From: Pseudomonas viridiflava
Lineage (GTDB): Bacteria; Pseudomonadota; Gammaproteobacteria; Pseudomonadales; Pseudomonadaceae
Assembly: GCF_900589395.1 (NCBI RefSeq)
Contig: NZ_UUIS01000090.1
Coordinates: forward strand, 1 to 64,000
Reading direction: 5' to 3'
DNA length: 64,000 nucleotides
The position numbers and the translations under genes are program-made. Shown piece by piece: positions 24,525 through 32,748 of this stretch. Every line of letters starts with the position of its first letter. The stretch's first letter is position 1. The notes beneath the pieces were generated by a model. It was given only the letters and a program-made list of their open reading frames with translations, was not told the DNA's origin and searched no databases.

Positions 24525-25139
24525 TCAGATCAGCAGGCGCAGCACCGTAGGCATGGCGGACATCTTGATCAGCCAGACGATGACGGTCATCTCGATCAGC
24601 TTGATCGCCATGAAGGCGACAATCGGCGACAGGTCCAGGCCGCCCAGGTTGGGCAGGCGCTGGCGCAGCGGTGCCAGCAGCGGCTCGCAGATCTGGTTGA
24701 CCAGTTGCGCCGCCGGGTTGTGGCTGGCCGGGGCGACCCACGACAGGATCACGCTGATGAGCAGGGCCCAGAAAAAGATGTTCAGCAGCAGCACGGTGAC
24801 GCCGATCAGGGCCCATACCAGCAGGTGCAGCACGGCGCCCAGAATGCCGATGCGATAAGGGTCGATGGTGCCGACTTCCAGCATCAATACCGCGGCCATG
24901 ACCAGCATCTGCACGATGATGCCCAGCACCAGCGAAGACATGTCCAGGCCGAACAGGCTGGGAATGGCCCGGCGCATCGGGCGCAGCAGCGGCTGGGTGG
25001 CCTTGACGATGAACTGGCTCATCGGGTTGTAGAAATCGGCCCGCACCAGTTGCAACACGAAGCGCAGCATGACAATCAGCAGGTACAGGCTGCCCAGGGT
25101 GGTGACGATGAAACTTGCAGCGTTGGTCAACTCGGTCAT
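24525..25139 (-). CDS. yggT: YggT family membrane protein
   Basis: A 204-residue membrane protein with two tandem YggT repeats, each a pair of membrane segments (about residues 8-30 and 65-95, then 100-125 and 165-195). The repeats carry the family phrases LRPMRRAIPSLFG and LAPLRQRLPNLGG. YggT proteins are linked to membrane or osmotic physiology and often sit next to proC and yggS, as here; the molecular role is not known. It starts 24 bases after the proC stop. Confidence 0.9.
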   Translation of the reverse strand: MTELTNAASFIVTTLGSLYLLIVMLRFVLQLVRADFYNPMSQFIVKATQPLLRPMRRAIPSLFGLDMSSLVLGIIVQMLVMAAVLMLEVGTIDPYRIGILGAVLHLLVWALIGVTVLLLNIFFWALLISVILSWVAPASHNPAAQLVNQICEPLLAPLRQRLPNLGGLDLSPIVAFMAIKLIEMTVIVWLIKMSAMPTVLRLLI

Positions 25140-25163
25140 CTATCTGCTCCCGGTAATCGAATG

Positions 25164-25985
25164 TTATTGACCCAGTTGCTCGGCCAGTTCGGCTGAACGA
25201 TGGGCAGCGGCGGTAAGGGCTGTCTCGACCAGACGCTCGAAACCACCTGCCTGGAAGGCCTTGATGGCCGCTTCCGTGGTGCCTGCCGGCGAGGTCACGC
25301 GGCGACGCAGTTCGGCGGCATCCACGTCGCTGCCGGTGCTCATCAGCGCCGCGCCCAGGGCGGTCTGTTCGGTGAGCTGGCGCGCCACGTGTTCAGGCAG
25401 GCCCAGCTTGACGCCGGCGGCGGTCATCGCCTCGATCAGCAGGAAGAAATACGCCGGCCCGCTGCCGGACACGGCGGTCACGGCATCGAGCTGCTGTTCC
25501 TGTTCAAGCCACAGGGCGATGCCAACGGCCGACAGTAACTGCTCGGCCTGCTGGCGCTGGGTGTCGGTGACCTTGTCGGTGGCGTACAGGCCACTGACGC
25601 CCTTGCGCAGCAGCGCCGGGGTGTTGGGCATGCAGCGCACCACCGGCTGCTGCTCGCCCAGCCACTGATTGAGGCTGGCGCAGGTGATGCCGGCAGCGAC
25701 CGAGACGATCAGTTGCCCGGGCTTGAGGCTGGGGCTCAGGGCCTGGCAGACGTTTTTCATCATCTGCGGCTTGACCGCCAGCAGGATCACGTCGGCGCCC
25801 TCGATGGCCTCGGCGTTGTCGGCCATCACGGTGATGCCATGCTCGGCACTGATGCGCGCCCGGGTGTCGGCGCCCGGGTCGCTGGCGCGGATGTCGGCGG
25901 CGTCGACGCCCTGGGCGCGCAGGCCGCCGATCAGGCTGGCGGCCATGTTGCCGGCGCCGATAAAGGCAATGCGAGTGGTGCTCAT
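25164..25985 (-). CDS. proC: Pyrroline-5-carboxylate reductase ProC
   Basis: NAD(P)H-dependent enzyme of 273 residues that makes proline from pyrroline-5-carboxylate. The nucleotide-binding loop is IAFIGAGNMAASLI at the N-terminus. LLAVKPQMM, RCMPNTPALL and the conserved AVSGSGPAYFF are visible, as is SPAGTTEAAI near the C-terminus. The ATG at 25985 gives the family N-terminus. It is the middle gene of yggS-proC-yggT, with short gaps of 23 and 24 bases. Confidence 0.97.
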   Translation of the reverse strand: MSTTRIAFIGAGNMAASLIGGLRAQGVDAADIRASDPGADTRARISAEHGITVMADNAEAIEGADVILLAVKPQMMKNVCQALSPSLKPGQLIVSVAAGITCASLNQWLGEQQPVVRCMPNTPALLRKGVSGLYATDKVTDTQRQQAEQLLSAVGIALWLEQEQQLDAVTAVSGSGPAYFFLLIEAMTAAGVKLGLPEHVARQLTEQTALGAALMSTGSDVDAAELRRRVTSPAGTTEAAIKAFQAGGFERLVETALTAAAHRSAELAEQLGQ

Positions 25986-26008
25986 GAACAGTTTCCTTGA
26001 GTCAGAGA

Positions 26009-26695
26009 TCAGGATTGGCCGTAGTTGCGGGCGCCAAACAGGGCCGTGCCGACGCGCACCCAGGTGGCGCCTTCGGCAATGGCGGCCTCCAGGTCGTGGC
26101 TCATGCCCATCGACAAGGTGTCCAGCGCGTGGGGAAGTTGTTCTTGCAGTGTCCTTACCTGCGCAAAGGCAGCGCGCTGCGCGGCCACATCGTCCGTAGG
26201 CTCCGGGATCGCCATCAGGCCGCGCAGAGTCAGGTGCGGCAGCTGCGCAATGGCGGCGGCCAGGGCGGGCAGGTCTTCGGCGCTGCAGCCCGATTTGCTG
26301 GCCTCGCCGCTGACGTTGACCTGGATGCAGATATTCAGCGGCTCCAGATGCGTGGGGCGTTGTTCGGACAGGCGTTGGGCGATTTTCAGGCGGTCCACGG
26401 AATGTACCCAGTCGAAGTGCTCGGCAATGGCACGGGTCTTGTTCGACTGAATGGGGCCGATGAAATGCCAGCACAAGGGCAGGTCGGACAATTGTTGTTG
26501 TTTATCCAGCGCTTCCTGCAGGTAGTTCTCGCCGAAGTGATGCAGGCCGGCGTCGAAGGCTTCACGCAGGTCGGCCGCCGGCTTGGTTTTGCTTACAGCC
26601 AGCAGGCCGATGCTCGCGGGGTCGCGTCGGGCGGCCTGGGCGGCGTCGCCGATTCGGTGTTCGAGCGTTGATATATTCGCCGCTATCGTGGACAT
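26009..26695 (-). CDS. yggS: YggS family PLP homeostasis protein
   Basis: A 228-residue PLP-binding protein with the alanine-racemase barrel fold (PLPBP/YggS). The PLP lysine is Lys36 in AVSKTKP; HFGENYLQEAL, HFIGPIQSNK and GMSHDLEAAI are family hallmarks. It buffers pyridoxal phosphate and affects amino acid pools rather than acting as an enzyme. The start at 26695 is 55 bases from the divergent pilT start, so the promoters overlap. Confidence 0.95.
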   Translation of the reverse strand: MSTIAANISTLEHRIGDAAQAARRDPASIGLLAVSKTKPAADLREAFDAGLHHFGENYLQEALDKQQQLSDLPLCWHFIGPIQSNKTRAIAEHFDWVHSVDRLKIAQRLSEQRPTHLEPLNICIQVNVSGEASKSGCSAEDLPALAAAIAQLPHLTLRGLMAIPEPTDDVAAQRAAFAQVRTLQEQLPHALDTLSMGMSHDLEAAIAEGATWVRVGTALFGARNYGQS

Positions 26696-26750
26696 TGATT
26701 CGTGCCAGCAGGTCTGAGGTCTGCGGCATTCTATGTGATTGAGGAGCTGT

Positions 26751-27785
26751 ATGGATATTACCGAGCTGCTGGCCTTCAGTGCCAAACAAGGCGCTTCCGA
26801 CTTGCACCTCTCTGCAGGGCTGCCGCCGATGATCCGCGTCGATGGCGACGTCAGGCGCATCAACCTGCCGGCACTGGATGCCAAGCAGGTCAAGGCGTTG
26901 ATCTACGACATCATGAACGACAAGCAGCGCCAGGACTTCGAGGAGCGCCTGGAAACCGACTTTTCGTTCGAGGTGCCCGGCGTGGCGCGCTTTAGGGTCA
27001 ATGCGTTCAACCAGAATCGCGGCGCCGGCGCGGTGTTCCGGACCATTCCGTCAAGGATCCTGAGCCTGGAAGACCTGGGGATGGGCGAAGTGTTTCGACG
27101 CATCACCGATGTGCCGCGCGGACTGGTGCTGGTTACCGGGCCCACCGGCTCGGGCAAGTCGACGACCCTGGCCGCGATGGTCGATTACCTCAACAGCAAC
27201 AAGCACCACCACATCCTGACCATCGAGGACCCGATCGAATTCGTCCACGAATCCAAGAAGTGCCTGGTCAACCAGCGTGAAGTGCACCGCGATACGCTGG
27301 GTTTTTCCGAGGCGTTGCGGTCGGCCCTGCGCGAAGACCCGGACGTGATCCTGGTGGGCGAGATGCGCGACCTGGAAACCATCCGCCTGGCGCTGACCGC
27401 CGCCGAAACCGGGCACCTGGTGTTCGGCACCTTGCACACCACCTCGGCGGCCAAGACCATCGACCGGGTGGTGGACGTGTTTCCGGCGGCTGAAAAGTCC
27501 ATGATCCGCTCGATGCTCTCCGAATCCCTGCATGCCGTGATTTCCCAGGCGCTGCTGAAGAAGGTCGGCGGTGGGCGGGTGGCCGCGCATGAAATCATGA
27601 TGGGGACACCGGCGATCCGTAACCTGATCCGCGAGGACAAGGTGGCGCAGATGTATTCGTCGATTCAGACCGGTGGGGCGATGGGCATGCAGACCCTGGA
27701 CATGTGCCTGGCCGATCTGCTCAAGCGCGGCCTGATCAGCCGCGAAAGCGCCCGGGAAAAAGCCAAGCTGCCGGATAACTTCTAA
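26751..27785 (+). CDS. pilT: Type IV pilus retraction ATPase PilT
   Basis: Hexameric secretion-type ATPase of 344 residues that powers pilus retraction. The start at 26751 has GAGGAG a few bases upstream. Visible motifs are SDLHLSAGLPP near residue 20, Walker A GPTGSGKSTT, the Asp box with EDPIEF, Walker B LVGEMRDLETIR, the His box HLVFGTLHTTSA, and the PilT-specific C-terminal AIRNLIRE. pilU, usually next in P. aeruginosa, is absent here; a REPIN and an NlpC/P60 gene follow. Confidence 0.97.
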   Translation: MDITELLAFSAKQGASDLHLSAGLPPMIRVDGDVRRINLPALDAKQVKALIYDIMNDKQRQDFEERLETDFSFEVPGVARFRVNAFNQNRGAGAVFRTIPSRILSLEDLGMGEVFRRITDVPRGLVLVTGPTGSGKSTTLAAMVDYLNSNKHHHILTIEDPIEFVHESKKCLVNQREVHRDTLGFSEALRSALREDPDVILVGEMRDLETIRLALTAAETGHLVFGTLHTTSAAKTIDRVVDVFPAAEKSMIRSMLSESLHAVISQALLKKVGGGRVAAHEIMMGTPAIRNLIREDKVAQMYSSIQTGGAMGMQTLDMCLADLLKRGLISRESAREKAKLPDNF

Positions 27786-27807
27786 ACCCCGGCGCCCAAG
27801 CTGTCTT

Positions 27808-27970
27808 GTAGGAGCGCGCTTGCCGGAATGCCGGACCACCGCGACCGAGTGCGCAGCGCTCGCAAATTCTTGGAAACGCTGAAAGTCTGCAGCGAATAAC
27901 TGAAAAATTTATGAAACGCTGAAAATTTACGACTGCTAACGCAGCCGGTCGCGGGCAAGCGCGCTCCTAC
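27808..27970. repeat. REPIN copy 4, with a 15-bp insertion in the left arm
   Basis: The left arm reads GTAGGAGCGCGCTTGCC, then GGAATGCCGGACCAC (27825-27839), then CGCGACCGAGTGCG. The insert is the exact reverse complement of that in copy 2. The right arm is intact. Confidence 0.85.
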
Positions 27971-28045
27971 AGGGCGGCATCGTGCGTTGGTACCGACAGC
28001 AGTCGCGCGTTGGTACAGCAGTAGCATCGAGCGCAGGCGCCTGAC

Positions 28046-28717
28046 TCAGTTCCTGGCAATATTCAGCGCCGGCTTCTGCTTGGGCAGTACGCGCTTGGCA
28101 ACCTTGTAGCTCTTGTTCCAGTACGGTTTTTTCAGGGTGTCGACGGTCACGGCCTTGCCGCGGCGGGGCGCGTGGACGAAGCGATCGTTACCCAGGTAGA
28201 TGGCCACGTGGTTGATGCGGCGGCTCTTGATGTTGAAGAACAACAGGTCGCCAGGTTTCAGGTCCTTGCGGTCCACGGCCTGGCCATGACCTTCGGCCAT
28301 GTCGCGCGAGCTGCGTGGCAGGTCGACATTGGTCACGTCGGTAAAGGCGTACTTGACCAGGCCGCTGCAATCGAGGCCTTTGCCCGGGGTGTTGCCGCCC
28401 CAGCGATAGGGCGTGCCGACCGCTTCCAGGGCACGCTTGACGACAGCGTTGCCCTGTTTGCTGGCACCGGCCACGGCAGGCGACACCACGGATTTGCGCG
28501 AATTGTTGGCCGTTACAGGGCCTTGGGCAGGGCTCGCCTTGCGGGCGCGGGGCACGCTGACGGTCTCGGTGCGGGTGGTTTCGCGCGAGGCCGAGGCAGG
28601 GCTCTTGGCGGTATAGCCGGAGAAGCCGGCAGGCAGGGTTTGCTCACGATTGGTGGCGTGGGCGGCCAATGGCATAAGGAGACAAACAGTCAGCCATGTC
28701 TTGAAAAAAGGACGCAT
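28046..28717 (-). CDS. NlpC/P60 family cell-wall peptidase
   Basis: A 223-residue exported C40 cysteine peptidase. A signal peptide (about residues 1-21, ending AHA) is followed by a Ser/Ala/Arg-rich linker to about residue 95 and the catalytic domain. The triad fits Cys117 in GLDCSGL, His170 in INHVAIYL and His182 in FVHAP. PYRWGGNTPGKG precedes the cysteine as usual. Such enzymes cut D-Glu-mesoDAP bonds in peptidoglycan stems. No lipobox cysteine is seen at the signal end. It is divergent from the TM2 gene over a 248-base AT-rich gap. Confidence 0.92.
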   Translation of the reverse strand: MRPFFKTWLTVCLLMPLAAHATNREQTLPAGFSGYTAKSPASASRETTRTETVSVPRARKASPAQGPVTANNSRKSVVSPAVAGASKQGNAVVKRALEAVGTPYRWGGNTPGKGLDCSGLVKYAFTDVTNVDLPRSSRDMAEGHGQAVDRKDLKPGDLLFFNIKSRRINHVAIYLGNDRFVHAPRRGKAVTVDTLKKPYWNKSYKVAKRVLPKQKPALNIARN

Positions 28718-28965
28718 TCGGCAGGGCTCTTAAAGATCAGCGCGCAACTCTATAACACCTTGCGCCCAAAGCCGACCCCACCCCGGGACACTTTTACCCC
28801 TCAATCGTTGCAATTATTGTTATGGATTGTCTTGTATTGTGTAGCAATCCCTTGTGTTACAAGGCCTTGCGGAATCGATAAAGGGCATCCGCCATACGTC
28901 GGATGACCGATAAAAAGTCACAAAACTTACACGAATTTTTTTCTATCAATGCGAAGAGGCAGTTT
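28718..28965. other. AT-rich divergent intergenic region
   Basis: 248 bases between two divergent genes. The base composition is more AT-rich than its surroundings, especially 28800-28960. TTGCAA (28808-28813) with TTGTAT 18 bases later is a weak promoter candidate for the TM2 gene. I see no RNA gene or operator that I can name. Confidence 0.4.
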
Positions 28966-29373
28966 ATGAACGGCTATACCTCCAATACGCACAGCAAGGT
29001 CCTGGGTTACCTGCTGTGGATTTTCGGCTTCCTGGGCGCGCACCGCTTCTACTTTGGCAAGCCGGTAACAGGCACGATCTGGTTCTTCACCCTGGGCCTG
29101 TTCGGCATTGGCTGGCTGATCGACCTGTTCCTGATTCCGTCGATGGACCGCGAGGCGGACTTGCGTTTCACTCCGGGCCCGACCGACTACAACCTGGCGT
29201 GGATTCTGCTGACCTTCCTGGGCATCTTCGGCGCCCACCGCCTGTACCAGGGTAAATGGGTCACCGCGATCATCTACTTTTTCACCGTCGGCCTGTTTGG
29301 CGTGGGTGTGCTGTATGACTTCTGGACCATGAACACCCAGATCTCGATCAAGAACGCCCAGCTGCACCGCTGA
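28966..29373 (+). CDS. TM2 domain-containing membrane protein
   Basis: A 135-residue protein with two TM2 units. Each has a short turn with AHRFY or AHRLY and a glycine-rich second helix: FGFLGAHRFYFGKPVTGTIW and then FLGIFGAHRLYQGKWVTAII. TM2 proteins are small membrane proteins with no settled function in bacteria. The start at 28966 has GAGGC upstream and removes a charged, unrelated extension. It converges on pyrX, 42 bases from its stop. Confidence 0.87.
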   Translation: MNGYTSNTHSKVLGYLLWIFGFLGAHRFYFGKPVTGTIWFFTLGLFGIGWLIDLFLIPSMDREADLRFTPGPTDYNLAWILLTFLGIFGAHRLYQGKWVTAIIYFFTVGLFGVGVLYDFWTMNTQISIKNAQLHR

Positions 29374-29415
29374 ACCGCAGCCGGACGGAGCGCTGTTGAG
29401 CTTGGGGAGCGCTTG

Positions 29416-30687
29416 TCAGGCGCTGTAGCTGATGCGCCCGTCCACCAGCGTGTAACGCACCGCACCCGGCAGGCAGTGGCCCAGGAACGGGCAGTTTTCG
29501 CCGCGTGACAGCCAGGCCTGGCCGGCCAGGGTGCTGGCGTTCGGGTCGAACAGCACCAGGTCGGCTGCCAGTCCTTGCTGCAACTGCCCGGCCGGCAGGC
29601 GCAATGCCGCCGCCGGACCTGCGCTCAGGCGGTCAAGCAGGGTCGGCAGGTCGAGCAGGCCGTCCTCCACCAGGGTCATGGCCAGTGGCAGCAGCAATTC
29701 CACACTGCTGATGCCCGGCTCGGTCGCACCGAACGGCGCCAGCTTGGCGTCGCGCTCGTGCGGCTGGTGGTGGCTGGAAATGGCCTGGATCACCCCGGAC
29801 TTCACCGCTTCGCGCAGGCCGTCACGGTCGGCGCGGGTGCGCAGCGGCGGCTGCACATGGTAGAGGCTGGAGAAGTCGATCAGCGCCTCATCGGTCAGGA
29901 TCAACTGGTACAGCGCCACATCGGCGGTCACCGGCAGGCCGCGGGCCTGGGCGTCGGCGATCATCGCCGCGCCACGGGCGCAGGTCAGCTGGCTGAAGTG
30001 GGCACGCACGCCGCTTTGCTCGACCAGCAGCAGGTCGCGGGCCAGGGCCACGGTCTCGGCGGTTTCCGGAATGCCCACCAGCCCCAGGAAACTGGCGGTC
30101 GGGCCTTCATGGGCCAGGCCGCCGGCGGCCAGGTCATGGTCCTGCGAATTGAAAATCACGGTCAGGTCGAAGGTGGCGGCATATTCCAGCGCCCGGCACA
30201 GGGTCCGGGTGTTGGCAAAGGTTTGCAAACCGTTGCCGAACGCCACGCAGCCGGCGTCGCGCAGGGCGACCAGTTCGGCCAGTTGCTCGCCTTCCAGGCC
30301 CTTGCTCAGGGCGCCGATCGGGTAGACCTTGCTGAAGCCGGCCTCACGGGCGCGGTCCAGAATCAGCTCGGCCACCGCCGAGGTGTCCAGCACCGGCCGG
30401 GTCTTGGGTGGGCAGCACAGGCTGGTCACGCCGCCGGCGGTGGCGGCACGGGTTTCGCTGGCGATGCTGCCCTTGCGGCTGTAGCCGGGCTCGCGCAGCG
30501 ACACATTCAGGTCCACCAGGCCCGGTGCGGCCACAAGCCCTGTGGCGTCGATGCTTTGCGCCGGGGCAAAGCCTGCGGGCGCCGCGCCCACGGCCAGGAT
30601 CCTGCCGGCTTCTATGTGCAGGTCGGTGACCTGGTCCAGCCCGCTGCGCGGGTCGATGACGCGAGCGCCGAGAATGCTGAGCTTCAC
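29416..30687 (-). CDS. pyrX: Inactive dihydroorotase-like subunit PyrX (PyrC')
   Basis: A 423-residue dihydroorotase homologue that in Pseudomonas is a structural partner needed by aspartate transcarbamoylase. The metal motif that should read DxHxH is DLNVSLREPGY here, so both histidines are lost and enzymatic activity is not expected. The start is GTG at 30687, overlapping the pyrB stop as GTGA and preceded by AGGAG. A true dihydroorotase must be encoded elsewhere. Confidence 0.95.
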   Translation of the reverse strand: MKLSILGARVIDPRSGLDQVTDLHIEAGRILAVGAAPAGFAPAQSIDATGLVAAPGLVDLNVSLREPGYSRKGSIASETRAATAGGVTSLCCPPKTRPVLDTSAVAELILDRAREAGFSKVYPIGALSKGLEGEQLAELVALRDAGCVAFGNGLQTFANTRTLCRALEYAATFDLTVIFNSQDHDLAAGGLAHEGPTASFLGLVGIPETAETVALARDLLLVEQSGVRAHFSQLTCARGAAMIADAQARGLPVTADVALYQLILTDEALIDFSSLYHVQPPLRTRADRDGLREAVKSGVIQAISSHHQPHERDAKLAPFGATEPGISSVELLLPLAMTLVEDGLLDLPTLLDRLSAGPAAALRLPAGQLQQGLAADLVLFDPNASTLAGQAWLSRGENCPFLGHCLPGAVRYTLVDGRISYSA

Positions 30688-31688
30688 AGGGCGTTCTCCT
30701 GCTCGAATTGACGTTGTGCGGTCTGACCGCTCATGGCCATGGACAACACGGCCATGCGCACGGCAATGCCGTAGGTCACCTGGTTGAGAATCACCGAGCG
30801 GGGGCCGTCGGCCACTGCCGATTCGATCTCCACCCCGCGGTTGATGGGGCCTGGGTGCATGACAATGGCATCCGGTTTTGCGCCCGCCAGACGGGCCGTG
30901 GTCAGGCCGAACAGGCGGTAGAACTCGCCTTCGCTGGGCAGCAGCCCGCCCTGCATGCGTTCGCGTTGCAGGCGCAGCATGATCACCACATCGACGTCCT
31001 TGAGGCCCTCGGCCAGGTCGGTGTAGACCTTCACACCGTATTGCTCGATGCCCACCGGCATCAGGGTCTTGGGCCCGATCACGCGGATGTCCGGGCAGCC
31101 CAGCGCCTTGAGCGCCAGCATGTTGGAGCGCGCCACGCGCGAATGCAGGATATCGCCGACGATGGCCACCGAAAGGTTCTCGAAGCCACCCTTGTGCCGG
31201 CGGATGGTCAGCATGTCGAGCATGCCCTGGGTCGGGTGCGCGTGCCGGCCGTCGCCGCCATTGATGATCGCCACGTCGGGGCATACGTGCTCGGCAATGA
31301 AGTGCGCCGCGCCGGAATCGGCATGGCGCACCACGAACATGTCGGCAGCCATGGCTTCAAGGTTACGCAAGGTGTCGAACAGGGTCTCGCCCTTGCTGGT
31401 CGAGGAGGTCGACACGTTCAGGGTGATCACGTCGGCCGACAGTCGCTGGGCGGCCAGTTCGAAGGTGGTGCGGGTGCGCGTCGAGTTCTCGAAAAACACG
31501 TTGCAGACCGTCTTGCCACGCAACAGCGGGACTTTTTTCACCGCCCGGGCGCCGACTTCCAGAAACGAGTCAGCGGTGTCGAGGATTTCTGTGAGCAGCT
31601 CGCGGGGCAGGCCGTCCAGTGACAGGAAATGGCGCAGCTGGCCCTGATGGTTGAGCTGCAGCGGTCGCTTGGCGTCGAGAGGCGTCAT
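30684..31688 (-). CDS. pyrB: Aspartate carbamoyltransferase catalytic subunit PyrB
   Basis: First committed enzyme of pyrimidine synthesis, joining carbamoyl phosphate and aspartate. The 334 residues include an N-terminal extension beyond the E. coli form, as is usual in Pseudomonas, where it contacts PyrX. The carbamoyl-phosphate loop is FENSTRTRTTFE at residues 66-77; HPGPINRGVE lies near residue 280. It follows pyrR by 12 bases and overlaps pyrX by 4. Confidence 0.97.
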   Translation of the reverse strand: MTPLDAKRPLQLNHQGQLRHFLSLDGLPRELLTEILDTADSFLEVGARAVKKVPLLRGKTVCNVFFENSTRTRTTFELAAQRLSADVITLNVSTSSTSKGETLFDTLRNLEAMAADMFVVRHADSGAAHFIAEHVCPDVAIINGGDGRHAHPTQGMLDMLTIRRHKGGFENLSVAIVGDILHSRVARSNMLALKALGCPDIRVIGPKTLMPVGIEQYGVKVYTDLAEGLKDVDVVIMLRLQRERMQGGLLPSEGEFYRLFGLTTARLAGAKPDAIVMHPGPINRGVEIESAVADGPRSVILNQVTYGIAVRMAVLSMAMSGQTAQRQFEQENAL

Positions 31689-31700
31689 CGCAATGGACTC

Positions 31701-32219
31701 TTAAAGGGCTGAGGCAGTGGAAAGATCCTGGATGTCGAGCGCCAGCGGCTGCGGGCCACTGAGCTTGACCCGTTCATGGGCGGCCAGGGCCAGGGTCGCG
31801 CCCACTACATCGGGGCGGATCGGCAATTCGCCGGCGTTCAGGTCCAGCAGGCACACCAGCGTGACACTGGCCGGGCGCCCGTAATCGAACAGTTCATTGA
31901 GGGCGGCGCGCACCGTGCGCCCGCTCATCAGCACATCGTCGATCAGCACCAGGTGCTGACCTTCGATTTCGAACGGCAGCTCCGAGGGCCGTACCTGGGG
32001 ATGCAGGCCGTTCTGGCTGAAGTCATCGCGGTAGAACGACACGTCCAGCGTGCCCAGCGGGCCCGAATGGTCCAGGGCCTCGAGCAGCGCCTGAGCGACC
32101 CACACGCCCCCGGTGCGAATGCCGATCAGGCGTGGCTCGCTGATACCGCGACGGTCCAGGTAGGTGGTCAGGTCGGTGGCCATCTGACGGATCAGATCGG
32201 CGGGGTTGGGCAAACTCAT
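31701..32219 (-). CDS. pyrR: PyrR pyrimidine regulator / uracil phosphoribosyltransferase
   Basis: A 172-residue phosphoribosyltransferase-fold protein. The PRPP loop is VLIDDVLMSGRTVRAA near residues 97-112. In Bacillus PyrR is an attenuation protein; in Pseudomonas it heads pyrR-pyrB-pyrX and affects their expression. The start at 32219 is preceded by GAAGGAGCC. A perfect stem-loop lies 24-45 bases upstream (32243-32264) and may be a leader element. Confidence 0.94.
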   Translation of the reverse strand: MSLPNPADLIRQMATDLTTYLDRRGISEPRLIGIRTGGVWVAQALLEALDHSGPLGTLDVSFYRDDFSQNGLHPQVRPSELPFEIEGQHLVLIDDVLMSGRTVRAALNELFDYGRPASVTLVCLLDLNAGELPIRPDVVGATLALAAHERVKLSGPQPLALDIQDLSTASAL

Positions 32220-32242
32220 GCTGGCTCCTTCAGAAGCTTGTC

Positions 32243-32264
32243 GTGCGCCCGCAGCCGGGCGCAC
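32243..32264 (-). promoter_or_regulatory. Stem-loop in the pyrR leader
   Basis: Perfect 9-bp arms (GTGCGCCCG / CGGGCGCAC) with a 4-base loop, between the ruvX stop and the pyrR ribosome site. It lacks a T-run. It could end ruvX transcripts or take part in pyr control. Confidence 0.5.
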
Positions 32265-32307
32265 TCAAGCGCAAACGTGGGATTCGAAGCGTTGCGGGGG
32301 CAAAAGG

Positions 32308-32748
32308 TCACACATTGAGCAGCTGCGGGTTGGCATCCAGCCAGCCTTGCAGCAGCAGGGCGGCCGCAATCGCATCCACCGGGTTGTCGCGGTAACTGCC
32401 ACGCTGGCCGCCGCGGGCCATGCGCTCGCCCTTGGCCTCGAAGGTGGTCAGGCGTTCATCATGGGTGTAGGCGGGCACATTGAAGCGGCCGTTGAGCTGG
32501 CGCGAGAACTTCTCGGCGCGGGCGCTCATGTCGCTGGGGGTGCCGTCCATGTTCAGGGGCAGGCCGACCACGACAGCGTCGGGCTTCCACTCCTTGAACA
32601 GGGCCTGCATCTGGTCCCAGTTGGGCACACCGTTCTGGGCCTTGAGGGTGCACAGCTCACGCGCCTGGCCGGTAATGGCCTGGCCCACCGAGACACCGAT
32701 TTGCCGGGTGCCGTAGTCGAAGCCCAGGATCAGGCGCAAGGCCGCCAT
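32308..32748 (-). CDS. ruvX: Holliday junction resolvase-like / pre-16S rRNA nuclease YqgF (RuvX)
   Basis: A 146-residue RNase H-fold protein. LGFDYGTRQIGVSVG at the N-terminus carries the first catalytic aspartate; VVGLPLNMDGTPS and DERLTTFEA follow and DNPVDAIAA holds a late acidic residue. In E. coli the family matures the 16S rRNA 5' end. Its ATG shares one base with the algH stop (TGATG), an order conserved in many Gammaproteobacteria. Confidence 0.95.
   Translation of the reverse strand: MAALRLILGFDYGTRQIGVSVGQAITGQARELCTLKAQNGVPNWDQMQALFKEWKPDAVVVGLPLNMDGTPSDMSARAEKFSRQLNGRFNVPAYTHDERLTTFEAKGERMARGGQRGSYRDNPVDAIAAALLLQGWLDANPQLLNV

Noticed and set aside
24345..25196. 283-residue plus-strand frame crossing a REPIN and yggT
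   Set aside because: It starts inside a repeat and is His/Gln-rich, as expected from reading opposite a membrane protein.
20023..28000. Possible CRISPR array from the repeated GTAGGAGCGCGC units
   Set aside because: The units are inverted pairs scattered between genes, not regularly spaced direct repeats with unique spacers; no cas genes are present.
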